From: Limnohabitans sp. | Lineage (GTDB): Bacteria > Pseudomonadota > Gammaproteobacteria > Burkholderiales > Burkholderiaceae_C | NCBI RefSeq assembly: GCF_030158565.1 | Contig: NZ_JAOASQ010000029.1 | Coordinates: 62,001-126,000 of the forward strand | Direction: 5' to 3' | DNA: 64,000 nt | Position numbers and translations under genes: made by a program | In this document: positions 49,444 to 58,027 of the stretch, one piece after another | Numbering within the stretch: position 1 is the first letter of the stretch | How the letters are laid out: the number at the start of each line of letters is the position of its first letter | The notes under the pieces: generated by a model | The model's database searches: none | Told to the model about the DNA's origin: nothing | What the model saw: only the letters and a program-made list of their open reading frames with translations

Positions 49444-50304
49444 ATGCCCCGCAAGCATTCTTTTCCTGCCGTTCTTTTCACGCTGGCCTTGCACTCGCTG
49501 GCTTTGGCGTGGGCCATGGGCTGGGTCTTCAAACCTTCGGATACGCCACCCCTGCCTAAAACCAAAACCACGGTGGTGTCTCTGAACCTGCTCAAGCCAA
49601 CGGACCTGCCGCAGCGCGAGCCCATCCAGCGCAAGCCCATCACCGCCCCGACCCAGCAACCCGCCCCGGCTTTGCCGCCGGTCACCACCACGCCCGCAGC
49701 GCCAACCACCCAGCCCAATGCGCCCCGCGCCACCATGGCCGCACCCCCGCCGCCCACGGCCGAAGAATGGGCCTTTGCCGCCGGTTACACCAACAAGAAC
49801 AGCAAGGGCTACCGCTACAGCTGGGGCCAGCAAGTGCGCAGCATGATGGGCACCGCCGTGGAAGGCCCCGACCAAGGCTTTGTGCGCTTTCGCATCGAGA
49901 TCGCACCCAACGGCACGCTGGTGCAACTGCAAACGCTGTGGACCACCTCGCCCGTGGCCGAAAAACTGGCGCGTCAGGCCATACACAACATGCCCCCGCT
50001 GCCGCCCACACCCACCGGCAAACCGCTGGTGTTTGAGAAAACCATTTCGTTTTCGCCCTTCGCCAGCGATGGCCCGCCGCTGTACAAAGACGATTGCCTG
50101 CCCGACCCGCCGGTGTTCCGCAACCCCTTTGCCTGGGACGGCAAATCGCCGCAAGTGGCCCAAGCCCCGGTGCAGGCGGCACTGCCCGATCCGCAAGCGC
50201 TGGCCGACTGCTTGCGCCAACTGCCCAAAGACTCGATCGAGGCCGAAAGTGCCCACGACCGCAGGCTGATGGAGCAATGGGGCTCTGGTCAACTCAAGCG
50301 CTGA
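49444..50304 (+). CDS. TonB-like energy transducer family protein
   Basis: A 286-residue protein with an N-terminal membrane anchor (VLFTLALHSLALAWAMGWVF). A Pro/Lys/Thr-rich spacer covers about residues 45-105. A C-terminal domain has TonB-like features (GFVRFRIEIAPNGTLVQLQTLWTTSPVAEKLARQAIHNMPPLPPTP). The usual TonB YP motif is not seen, and an extra C-terminal 60 residues contain two cysteines. ExbB and ExbD are not nearby. It sits between ynjB and the membrane protein gene on the same strand, suggesting an envelope role with the transporter. Confidence 0.75.
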   Translation: MPRKHSFPAVLFTLALHSLALAWAMGWVFKPSDTPPLPKTKTTVVSLNLLKPTDLPQREPIQRKPITAPTQQPAPALPPVTTTPAAPTTQPNAPRATMAAPPPPTAEEWAFAAGYTNKNSKGYRYSWGQQVRSMMGTAVEGPDQGFVRFRIEIAPNGTLVQLQTLWTTSPVAEKLARQAIHNMPPLPPTPTGKPLVFEKTISFSPFASDGPPLYKDDCLPDPPVFRNPFAWDGKSPQVAQAPVQAALPDPQALADCLRQLPKDSIEAESAHDRRLMEQWGSGQLKR

Positions 50305-50348
50305 ATTTCTCCGATACTCAAGTCACCACACCCGAATAGACAACCACC

Positions 50349-51131
50349 ATGACTTCACGCATTTTTGAATTTGGCCAAACGCTGCCCGGCTACGACGTGC
50401 CGGTGCTCAACGAACGCGCGGTGCGGGCGAGTGCGGGCATCTTGTTTTTTGTGGCCATGGTCACCTTCATGCAGGCGCTGCTGCTGGGCAACTTCAAACC
50501 CACACAGGTGTTTGTGGTGGCCTTCCTGATCGAGTTTGGCATCCGCTTGTTCGTCAACCCGCGTTGGGCTCCGGCCATGATCGTGGGCCAGTGGGCGGTG
50601 CGCGGCCAAATGCCCGAATACGTGGGTGCGCCGCAAAAACGCTTCGCCTGGAGCATCGGTCTGGCGCTGGGCTTGTCCATGTTTTATTTGATCGTGGTGC
50701 AAGGTGTGATCGGCCCCATCAACATGCTGGTCTGCGGCACCTGTTTGCTCTTGCTGTTTTTGGAGTCGGCCTTTGGCATTTGTGTGGGCTGCAAACTGCA
50801 CGACCTGTTGCGTCCCGAAAAAGCCCAGCTGTGCCCCGGTGGCGCATGCGCCTACACACCGCCCGCAGGGGCCGGTGGGCAGTGGGGCCACTTGGCTTTG
50901 CTGGTGGTGTTTGCGCTGGTCATGGTCGGTGTGGGGCGTTGGGTCAGCCACGGGCCTGATGTGCGCGGCATGCACCACCCCAGCATGCACGGGCAGGGCA
51001 CGGTGCAGCCAGCCTTGCAGCCTGAGCAAGCCCCCGCATCCGGGGCCGACGCCGAGCGCTGCAAGGTGCCCGAGTTTGCCAAAGCCATGGGCCACGAAAC
51101 CATCTGGAAACAGCACAACGGTTGCCTGTGA
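50349..51131 (+). CDS. DUF4395 family membrane protein
   Basis: An integral membrane protein of 260 residues with the DUF4395 fold: NERAVRASAGILFFVAMVTFMQALL, then VFVVAFLIEFGIRLFVNPRWAPAMIVGQW, then GICVGCKLHDLL. About five hydrophobic segments are visible. A periplasmic or cytoplasmic tail of about 60 residues is His/Met/Cys-containing (MHHPSMHGQG, ERCKVPEF). The tail and the CVGC motif suggest metal or thiol chemistry. Its stop overlaps the GTG of the permease gene, so it is translationally coupled to the transporter. Confidence 0.8.
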   Translation: MTSRIFEFGQTLPGYDVPVLNERAVRASAGILFFVAMVTFMQALLLGNFKPTQVFVVAFLIEFGIRLFVNPRWAPAMIVGQWAVRGQMPEYVGAPQKRFAWSIGLALGLSMFYLIVVQGVIGPINMLVCGTCLLLLFLESAFGICVGCKLHDLLRPEKAQLCPGGACAYTPPAGAGGQWGHLALLVVFALVMVGVGRWVSHGPDVRGMHHPSMHGQGTVQPALQPEQAPASGADAERCKVPEFAKAMGHETIWKQHNGCL

Positions 51132-52813
51132 GCGCCTTGGCCCTTTTCGCTGCGTGGCTGCTGGCGCTGATCGCGGCCGTGCCCATTGGCGCGGCGCTGT
51201 GGGCGGTGGGCGCGCAAATGCTCGATGCCGCCGCGTGGCAAGCCCTGTGGGCCGACCCGCAAATTGGGCGTGCTTGGGGCATGACCTTGTGGACCGGTTT
51301 GGCCTCGACCGTGTTGGCGTGGATCACGGTGGCGCATGTGCTGGCCAGCGGCTTCATCCGCCAACAACTGGGGCGCTGGCTGTCGCATCTGCCTGCCTTG
51401 CTGGCCACGCCGCACGCGGCCATGGCCATCGGGCTGGTGCTGTGGCTCTCGCCCAGCGGCTGGGCGCTGCGGCTGGTGTCGCCGGGCATCACCGGCTTTG
51501 ACGCACCGCCGCACTGGTTCACCACACAAGACCCGTGGGGCCTGGGCCTGATCCTGGCGCTGTGGCTCAAAGAGGTGCCGTTTTTGCTGTGGGTGGCCGC
51601 CACCCAAATGCAGCGCGAAGACCTGCGCCGCCGATGGCAAGCTGAATACGCCCTCGCCCAAACCCTGGGCCGCACCCCCGCGCAAGCCTTTGCGCAAATC
51701 ATCTGGCCGCAACTGGCCCCGCGCCTGCGCTGGCCGCTGCTGGCGGTGCTGGCCTATGGCCTCACGGTGGTCGACATGGCGCTCATCATCGGCCCCGCCA
51801 CGCCGCCCACCTTGGCGGTGCTGGCCTGGCAATGGTTGAGCGACGCCGACCTGATCACGCAATCGCAAGGCGTAGCGGCAGCGGGGTGGTTGACGGGCAC
51901 GGTGTTGGTGGCGGGTGTGTTCACGGTGGTGGCTTTGCGAGTGGTCGCAGCTTTGCGGAAATTCGCTAGCAGGGGCTTGCGCCTACAAACAGCCGAAGAC
52001 CAGGCTGCTGTGTTTCATCGTGGGCGGCTACCCCTGCGGCCGAATGTCGTTTGGACGCTGATCCTCACCACATACGCCGCCGTCTGGTTCGCTTTGACCG
52101 TGGGCAGTGTTTCAGGCGTGTGGCCTTTCCCCAATGTGTGGCCCGAGTTGTGGACGCTGGGTGCCTGGCAACAAGTGGCCAGCAGCGCGCACACCGTGTG
52201 GACCACGCTGGGCCTGGGCGTAGCGTCGGCCAGTGTGTGTTTGTTGTGGTCGGTGCCTTGGCTGGAGTTGGCCCCGCGCCGCTGGCAGCAGGCCTTGCAA
52301 CCCTGGCTTTTGTTGCCGCTGGTTTTGCCTTCGGTGCTGTGGGTGGTGGGCTTGTACAGCCTGGCGCTGCACACACGGCTTGAAGGCCAATGGCTGGGCC
52401 TGAGCCTGGCGCACGCGGTCATGGTCTTGCCCTATGTGCTGCTGGCGCTGGTGCCCGCCTACCAAGCGGTGGACCCGCGCCAAGCCGCGCTGGTGGCCAG
52501 CTTGGGCCACGGCCGCTGGGTGTATCTGTGGCGCGTGAAATGGCCTTTGCTAAAACGCGCCATCGCATCGGCCTGGGCCGTGGGCTTTGCGGTCAGCGTG
52601 GCGCAATACCTGCCCACGCTTTACGTGGGCGCGGGCCGTTTTGCCACTGTCACCACTGAAGCCGTCACCTTGGCCGCGGGCGCGCAACGCTCGCTCATGA
52701 GCGCCTACGCCGCGCTGCAAATGCTCTTGCCCATAGCAGCCTTTGCGCTGGCCGCGTGGCTGGGCAGGCCGCGCCGATTTGAGAAGATCGCCCCCATGAA
52801 AGCCACACCATGA
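51128..52813 (+). CDS. ynjC: YnjC-like ABC transporter permease, two-module
   Basis: A permease of 561 residues made of two fused binding-protein-dependent modules, as in YnjC and ThiP. EAA-type coupling regions occur near EYALAQTLGRTPAQAFAQIIWPQLAPRL (about residue 178) and AALVASLGHGRWVYLWRVKWPLL (about 455). Around 12 membrane segments are visible. GTG at 51128 overlaps the DUF4395 stop (GTGA); an in-frame TTG at 51122 is less likely. The next gene starts within its last four bases. Confidence 0.88.
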   Translation: MSALALFAAWLLALIAAVPIGAALWAVGAQMLDAAAWQALWADPQIGRAWGMTLWTGLASTVLAWITVAHVLASGFIRQQLGRWLSHLPALLATPHAAMAIGLVLWLSPSGWALRLVSPGITGFDAPPHWFTTQDPWGLGLILALWLKEVPFLLWVAATQMQREDLRRRWQAEYALAQTLGRTPAQAFAQIIWPQLAPRLRWPLLAVLAYGLTVVDMALIIGPATPPTLAVLAWQWLSDADLITQSQGVAAAGWLTGTVLVAGVFTVVALRVVAALRKFASRGLRLQTAEDQAAVFHRGRLPLRPNVVWTLILTTYAAVWFALTVGSVSGVWPFPNVWPELWTLGAWQQVASSAHTVWTTLGLGVASASVCLLWSVPWLELAPRRWQQALQPWLLLPLVLPSVLWVVGLYSLALHTRLEGQWLGLSLAHAVMVLPYVLLALVPAYQAVDPRQAALVASLGHGRWVYLWRVKWPLLKRAIASAWAVGFAVSVAQYLPTLYVGAGRFATVTTEAVTLAAGAQRSLMSAYAALQMLLPIAAFALAAWLGRPRRFEKIAPMKATP

Positions 52814-53529
52814 CCGACACCCCACAAGATGCCCTGCACGACGGTCTACACGTTCACATCGAACGCTTGGGCAGCGCGCATCACGCGATGGTGAGCGGCC
52901 TGCGCCTAGCCGTGCCGCCCGGCGAAATCCTCACGCTCATGGGCCCGAGCGGCTGCGGCAAAAGTTCGGTGCTGGCCGCCATCGCGGGCACGCTGGCCAG
53001 CGTGTCCGAAGGGCTGCAGCCCCTGCAATTGCAAGGCTCGGTGCAACTCAATGGCCGCGAACTTGCGCACCTGCCCACCCACCAACGCGGCGTGGGCCTG
53101 GTGTTTCAAGACGCCTTGCTCTTCCCGCACATGACGGTGGCCGAGAACCTGCTGTTTGCCGTGCCCGCCTGTGACAACAGGGGCAGCAGTAGCACCCACG
53201 CGCAGCGCCAAGCCCGCGTGCAACAAGCGCTGCAAGAAGCCGAGCTGAGCGGCATGGGCGAGCGCGACCCGTCCACGCTCTCGGGTGGGCAGCGTGCGCG
53301 GGTGGCGCTCATGCGCGCCTTGTTGGCCGAGCCGCAAGCGCTGCTGCTCGACGAGCCGTTTTCCAAACTCGACGCCGCCTTGCGCGCCCAGCTGCGCCCG
53401 TGGGTGTTTGCGCATGTGCGCGAGCGGCGCATCCCGGTGGTGCTGGTCACGCACGACGAACAAGACGTGGCCGACTCGCAGCGCGTGGTGCACTTGCGCG
53501 CCGCCGAAGAAAGCCACACCCATGTTTGA
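52810..53529 (+). CDS. ynjD: YnjD-like ABC transporter ATP-binding protein
   Basis: The ATPase of the YnjBC-like importer, 239 residues. It has Walker A GPSGCGKSS near residue 44, a Q-loop in LVFQDALLFPHMTV, signature LSGGQRARVALMRALL and Walker B LLLDEPFSKLDAA. The H-loop is in LVTHDEQDVADS. It overlaps ynjC by ATGA and the following gene by 8 nt. Confidence 0.9.
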   Translation: MTDTPQDALHDGLHVHIERLGSAHHAMVSGLRLAVPPGEILTLMGPSGCGKSSVLAAIAGTLASVSEGLQPLQLQGSVQLNGRELAHLPTHQRGVGLVFQDALLFPHMTVAENLLFAVPACDNRGSSSTHAQRQARVQQALQEAELSGMGERDPSTLSGGQRARVALMRALLAEPQALLLDEPFSKLDAALRAQLRPWVFAHVRERRIPVVLVTHDEQDVADSQRVVHLRAAEESHTHV

Positions 53530-54127
53530 CCGCCACGCCCAAACCCTCTTGCGCCCCGCGCTCAACGCCGCCGCACGCGGCTTGGTGCACGCAGGCATTA
53601 GCGCCGACGCGCTGACCTGGCTGGGCTTTGCCATCGGCATGGCCGCCGCCGTGGCCATCGCGCTGCAAGCGTGGTGGTGGGGCTTGGCGCTGCTGCTGGC
53701 CTCGCGCTTGCTCGACGGCCTGGACGGCAGCGTGGCCCGCCTGACCCAGCCCACCGACGCGGGCGGCTTCCTCGACATCGCACTCGACTTCGTGTTCTAC
53801 GCCGCCATCCCCCTGGCCTTTGCGGTGGCCAACCCCGCCACCAACGCCCTGCCCGCCGCCGCCCTGCTGGCCAGTTTCATCGGCACCGGCAGCAGCTTTT
53901 TGGCGTTCGCCGCACTGGCCGAAAAACGCGGCCTGACGGACACCGCCTTGCCGGGCAAAAGCTTTTACTTCTTGGGCGGCCTGACCGAAGCCACCGAGAC
54001 CATCACCGTCTTCGCCGCCATGTGCATCTGGCCTGAGCACTTTGCGGTGTTGGCTTATGGGTTTGCTGGGTTGTGTGCCATCACCACGGGGATGCGGGTG
54101 AGGTGGGGGTATGGGGGATTGCGGTGA
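53522..54127 (+). CDS. ynjF: CDP-alcohol phosphatidyltransferase family protein (YnjF-like)
   Basis: A membrane enzyme of 201 residues that moves a phospho-alcohol from a CDP donor. The diagnostic motif is complete: DGLDGSVAR then GGFLDIALD near residues 65-88, which holds the four metal-binding Asp. Six membrane segments are expected. Conservation of this gene beside ynjBCD, as in E. coli, suggests a shared pathway, but neither the alcohol nor the transported ligand is known. It ends the operon at a hairpin. Confidence 0.88.
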   Translation: MFDRHAQTLLRPALNAAARGLVHAGISADALTWLGFAIGMAAAVAIALQAWWWGLALLLASRLLDGLDGSVARLTQPTDAGGFLDIALDFVFYAAIPLAFAVANPATNALPAAALLASFIGTGSSFLAFAALAEKRGLTDTALPGKSFYFLGGLTEATETITVFAAMCIWPEHFAVLAYGFAGLCAITTGMRVRWGYGGLR

Positions 54128-54139
54128 ATACGCCGCTTA

Positions 54140-54162
54140 TTCACCGCACTATTTGCGGTGAA
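54140..54162. terminator. Hairpin after the ynj operon
   Basis: TTCACCGCA and TGCGGTGAA form a perfect 9-bp stem with a 5-nt loop, 12 nt after the ynjF stop. No T-run follows, so it is a possible terminator only. The bases overlapping the ynjF stop repeat the GCGGTGAAT sequence. Confidence 0.5.
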
Positions 54163-54194
54163 TGGTGAATCTCAACGCCACAATAAGCAAGATT

Positions 54195-54289
54195 GCGCGA
54201 CACAATGGCTTGCAAGCGCGACACTTTTCGCGACATAATGACAGCCAATACTGTCGCTTTTGGTGGCCCTGAATGCCCTGAGCGCGACA
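54195..54289. promoter_or_regulatory. Iterated CGCGACA sites upstream of the Fic gene
   Basis: CGCGACA occurs at 54196-54202, 54217-54223, 54229-54235 and 54283-54289. An inverted TGTCGC lies at 54252-54257. Three of the copies continue A/T-rich toward AATG. The cluster ends 25 nt before the Fic-family ATG and is much more AT-rich than the neighbours. It looks like an operator array, perhaps for autoregulation by the winged-helix part of the same protein. Confidence 0.55.
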
Positions 54290-54313
54290 AATGATCCCTC
54301 AACAAGCCACCCC

Positions 54314-55756
54314 ATGCCTCGCATCACCCCCGCCCACGAATTGCAACTGATCGAATCCATCGTGGCCGCGCACCCTGGCGGGATCGGCATTGCCGAGATT
54401 GAGTTGGCTATGGCGCAGCGTCAGGGCGGTGCGCTGAACCGCCGCACTTTGCAGCGCCGCTTGCTCAAACTGATCGATGCGCAGCGGATCGCGTCTGAGG
54501 GGCAAAGCATTGCGCTGGTTTACAAGCCGGTGACGCTGGCTTGGGCGCAGCTTCCGGGCGAGCGCGTCAGTGCCCCTGTGGGCGTGGCCGAGGCGGAGCC
54601 CGATCTGCCGGTTTCGCCAGCGGGTGCCAGCATCCGTGAACGGGTCCGTCAGCCGCTGATGCACCGCCGCCCGGTGGGTTATCGGCGTGAGTTTTTGGAG
54701 GCGTATCAGCCGGGCGTCACGTTTTATTTGCCAGCCGCGCTGCGCAGCCAGCTGCACGAGATGGGCCGCACACCCGGCAACGAACGACCCGCAGGCACCT
54801 ACGCCCGCGACATCTTGAGCCGTTTGCTGGTGGATTTGTCGTGGGCTTCGTCGCGGCTGGAGGGCAACACTTACAGCCGCCTGGACACGCAAAACCTGAT
54901 CGAGCATGGGCAGGCCGCGCAGGGCAAGGACGCCATCGAAACGCAGATGATCCTGAACCACAAAGCCGCCATCGAGATGCTCATTGAGGATATGGACGAG
55001 GACACCAACGAGGTGGGCTTTGATGCCTTTACGTTCAAAAATCTGCATGCCGTGTTGTCGCAAGATTTGATGCGCGACCCGCAGGCCAGTGGCCGGTTGC
55101 GTCGGCGCTTGGTGGAGATTTCGGGCACGGTGTTTCACCCCGCCGCCATGCCCCAGGTGATTGAAGACTGCTTTGCGCTGCTGCTGAGCAAAGCCGCCGC
55201 CATTCCCGATCCGTTTGAGCAGGCGTTTTTCCTCATGGTGCAACTGCCGTATTTGCAGCCGTTTGAAGATGTGAACAAACGCGTGTCGCGCATAGGCGCC
55301 AACTTGTCGCTGATTCAGCACAACCTGTGCCCTTTGTCCTTCATCGACGTGCCCGAGCGGGCGTACATCGAAGGCACTTTGGGCGTGTATGAACTCAACG
55401 AGGTCGATTTGTTGCGCGACGTGTTTGTGTGGGCGTATGAGCGTTCGTGTCAGCGTTATCTGGCCATCACCCAAACCATGGTCGAGCCGAACCCCCTCAA
55501 AATCAAATACCGCGAAGCGCTGATTCAGGCCGTGCAGGCGGTGGTCAAGGGCCTGCAAGCGCCAAGCCCAGAGGTGCTGGCCCCTGTGGTGGCGCGCATG
55601 CAGGTGCCCGCAGCAGACCAAGACGCGTTTACCCGCATGCTGGCCGAGGCGCTGCACCAGTTGCACGAAGGCAGCGTGGCCCGTTACCGGCTGCGTCGCT
55701 CTGAATATCTGGCTTGGCAGTTGGCTTTCTCGGGTGAGCGGGGCGACACGCCGTAA
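54314..55756 (+). CDS. Fic-family protein lacking the catalytic histidine
   Basis: A 480-residue protein. Residues 1-75 resemble a winged helix-turn-helix (IAEIELAMAQRQGGALNRRTLQRRLLKLID). A Fic domain follows. The inhibitory helix motif S-x-R-L-E-G-N is present as SSRLEGNTYS near residue 178. The active-site loop reads LQPFEDVNKRVSR near 314, where canonical Fic has HPFxDGNGRxxR; Gln replaces the catalytic His. AMP transfer by the usual mechanism is therefore unlikely. A related subfamily with the same LQPFEDVNKR loop seems widespread. The frame extends upstream to 54260, but that start has no support. Confidence 0.8.
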   Translation: MPRITPAHELQLIESIVAAHPGGIGIAEIELAMAQRQGGALNRRTLQRRLLKLIDAQRIASEGQSIALVYKPVTLAWAQLPGERVSAPVGVAEAEPDLPVSPAGASIRERVRQPLMHRRPVGYRREFLEAYQPGVTFYLPAALRSQLHEMGRTPGNERPAGTYARDILSRLLVDLSWASSRLEGNTYSRLDTQNLIEHGQAAQGKDAIETQMILNHKAAIEMLIEDMDEDTNEVGFDAFTFKNLHAVLSQDLMRDPQASGRLRRRLVEISGTVFHPAAMPQVIEDCFALLLSKAAAIPDPFEQAFFLMVQLPYLQPFEDVNKRVSRIGANLSLIQHNLCPLSFIDVPERAYIEGTLGVYELNEVDLLRDVFVWAYERSCQRYLAITQTMVEPNPLKIKYREALIQAVQAVVKGLQAPSPEVLAPVVARMQVPAADQDAFTRMLAEALHQLHEGSVARYRLRRSEYLAWQLAFSGERGDTP

Positions 55757-55859
55757 CTTTTTGCCGCGCCACACCGAACTGCAAGTTCATCCGGGTTATC
55801 GTTCACTGCCATTGGCCGTTTCCAACGCACACCATCGGCCACTCAGGAGTTCCCCTTTC

Positions 55860-58025
55860 ATGCGCCTTCGTCAAATTGTTTTGCTGCTCTTGCTGGCGCT
55901 GGCCATCGGTGCGTTTGTCGCGCTGGACCTCGGGCGCTACTTGAGCTTTGAGCAGCTCAAAGCCAGCCAGGCCAGTTTTGCGCAGCTGCACGCCGAGCAG
56001 CCGTTCACGGTGGCGGTGGTGTATTTCTTGATTTATGTGCTGGCCACGGCGTTGTCGTTTCCGGGCGCGACCATCATCACGCTGGCGGGGGGGGCGGTGT
56101 TTGGGCTGTGGCAGGGTTTGCTGATCGTGTCGTTTGCGTCCACCGTGGGCGCGACCTTGGCGTTTTTGGCGTCGCGCTTTTTGTTGCGCGATTGGGTGGA
56201 GGCGCGCTTTGGTCAGCGCCTGGCCGACATCAATGCAGGCGTGGACCGCGAGGGCGGTTTTTACCTGTTCACTTTGCGGCTGATCCCGGTCGTGCCGTTC
56301 TTCTTGATCAACTTGCTCATGGGCCTCACGCGCATGAAGGTGTGGACGTATTACTGGGTCAGCCAATTGGGCATGTTGGCAGGCACGGCAGTGTATGTGA
56401 ACGCGGGCACCCAGCTGGCGCAGCTCGATTCGGTGAAAGGCATTTTGAGCCCCGCGCTTTTGGGGAGCTTTGTGCTGCTGGGCATCTTCCCGCTGATCGC
56501 GCGGCGCATCGTGGCCGCTGCGCAAAAGCGCAAGGTCTATGCCCGCTGGGCCTACCAGCGCCCCAAGACCTTTGACCGCAACCTGATCGTCATCGGTGGC
56601 GGGGCGGGTGGTTTGGTCAGCGCCTACATCGCTGCAGCCGTCAAGGCCAAGGTCACGCTGATCGAAGCGCACAAGATGGGCGGCGACTGTTTGAACTATG
56701 GCTGTGTGCCCAGCAAGGCCTTGATCAAAAGCGCCAAGCTGGCCCACCAGATGCGCCACGCGTCGAACTACGGCCTGAGCGATGCGGCCCCGAGCTTCAG
56801 CTTCAAAGCGGTCATGCAGCGCGTGCACGACGTGATCAAAGCCATCGAGCCGCACGACAGCATTGAGCGTTACACCGGCTTGGGTGTGGAGGTGTTGCAG
56901 GGCTACGGCAAGTTGGTGAACCCGTGGACTGTGGAAGTGGCGTTGAACGACGGCACGACACAAAGGCTGACCGCCCGCAGCATCGTGATCGCCGCCGGAG
57001 CCCGTCCCTTTGTGCCGCCACTGCCCGGCTTGGACGATGTGGGCTACGTGACCAGCGACACGCTGTGGGACGAGTTTTCGAAGCTCGATGAAGTGCCCAA
57101 GCGCCTGGTGGTGTTGGGCGGCGGGCCCATCGGTTGCGAGCTGGCACAAAGCTTTGCGCGACTGGGCTCACACGTCACGCAAGTGGAAATGGGCGCACGC
57201 CTCATGGTGCGCGAAGACGTCGAGGTCAGCGAACTCGCCAAAGCTTCGCTGGAGGCCGACGGCGTGCAGGTGCTCACCGGCCACAAGGCGCTGCGCTGCG
57301 AGATGGTCAATGGCGACAAGACCCTGGTGGTGGAACACGCCGGTGCAGAAAAGCGCATCGTGTTTGACCAGCTGCTGTGCGCCGTGGGCCGCGTAGCGCG
57401 TTTGCAAGGTTATGGCCTGGAAGACTTGGGCATCCCCACACAGCGCACCGTGCAGACCAACGAATACCTTCAAACCATCTACCCCAACATCTACGCTGCA
57501 GGCGATGTGGCGGGCCCGTTCCAGTTCACCCACACCGCAGCGCACCAAGCTTGGTACGCGGCCGTCAACGCGCTGTTTGGGGAGTGGAGGCTGTTCAAGG
57601 CCGACTACTCGGTCATTCCGTGGGCCACCTTCATCGACCCCGAGGTGGCGCGGGTGGGCCTGAATGAGCAAGAAGCGAAAGAGAAGAACATCGCCTATGA
57701 AGTGACCCAATACAACATCGACGACCTCGACCGCGCCATTGCAGACAGTGAGGCCCACGGATTTGTGAAGGTGCTCACTGTGCCGGGCAAAGACAAAATT
57801 TTGGGCGTGACCATCGTGGGCGCACACGCGGCAGATTTGCTGGCCGAGTACGTGCTGGCCATGAAGCACGGCCTGGGCCTGAACAAAATCCTGGGCACCA
57901 TCCACACCTACCCCACGATGGCCGAAGCCAACAAATACGCGGCGGGCGAATGGAAGCGTGCGCACGCGCCGCAACGCTTGCTGGCTTGGGTGAAGAAGTA
58001 CCACGACTTCAAGCGCGGAGCCTGA
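55860..58025 (+). CDS. TVP38/TMEM64 (VTT) membrane domain fused to an FAD-dependent disulfide oxidoreductase
   Basis: A 721-residue fusion. Residues 1-225 form a VTT/DedA-like membrane domain with FPGATIITLAGGAVFG and LRLIPVVPFFLINLLMGLTRM. From about 237 comes a mercuric reductase/lipoamide dehydrogenase-like module. It has VIGGGAGGLVSAYIAAAV, the redox pair GGDCLNYGCVPSK, a second NAD-binding motif VLGGGPIGCELAQSFARLG and a dimerisation domain with HTYPTMAEANKY. The substrate is unknown; coupling to a membrane thiol or quinone carrier is plausible. AGGAG precedes the ATG at 55860. The gene is 2 nt before the DUF3047 gene. Confidence 0.88.
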   Translation: MRLRQIVLLLLLALAIGAFVALDLGRYLSFEQLKASQASFAQLHAEQPFTVAVVYFLIYVLATALSFPGATIITLAGGAVFGLWQGLLIVSFASTVGATLAFLASRFLLRDWVEARFGQRLADINAGVDREGGFYLFTLRLIPVVPFFLINLLMGLTRMKVWTYYWVSQLGMLAGTAVYVNAGTQLAQLDSVKGILSPALLGSFVLLGIFPLIARRIVAAAQKRKVYARWAYQRPKTFDRNLIVIGGGAGGLVSAYIAAAVKAKVTLIEAHKMGGDCLNYGCVPSKALIKSAKLAHQMRHASNYGLSDAAPSFSFKAVMQRVHDVIKAIEPHDSIERYTGLGVEVLQGYGKLVNPWTVEVALNDGTTQRLTARSIVIAAGARPFVPPLPGLDDVGYVTSDTLWDEFSKLDEVPKRLVVLGGGPIGCELAQSFARLGSHVTQVEMGARLMVREDVEVSELAKASLEADGVQVLTGHKALRCEMVNGDKTLVVEHAGAEKRIVFDQLLCAVGRVARLQGYGLEDLGIPTQRTVQTNEYLQTIYPNIYAAGDVAGPFQFTHTAAHQAWYAAVNALFGEWRLFKADYSVIPWATFIDPEVARVGLNEQEAKEKNIAYEVTQYNIDDLDRAIADSEAHGFVKVLTVPGKDKILGVTIVGAHAADLLAEYVLAMKHGLGLNKILGTIHTYPTMAEANKYAAGEWKRAHAPQRLLAWVKKYHDFKRGA

Positions 58026-58027
58026 GC

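Noticed and set aside
54314-55756. Fic protein as the toxin of a toxin-antitoxin pair
   Set aside because: The catalytic His is missing, the inhibitory motif is internal, and no small antitoxin gene is adjacent.
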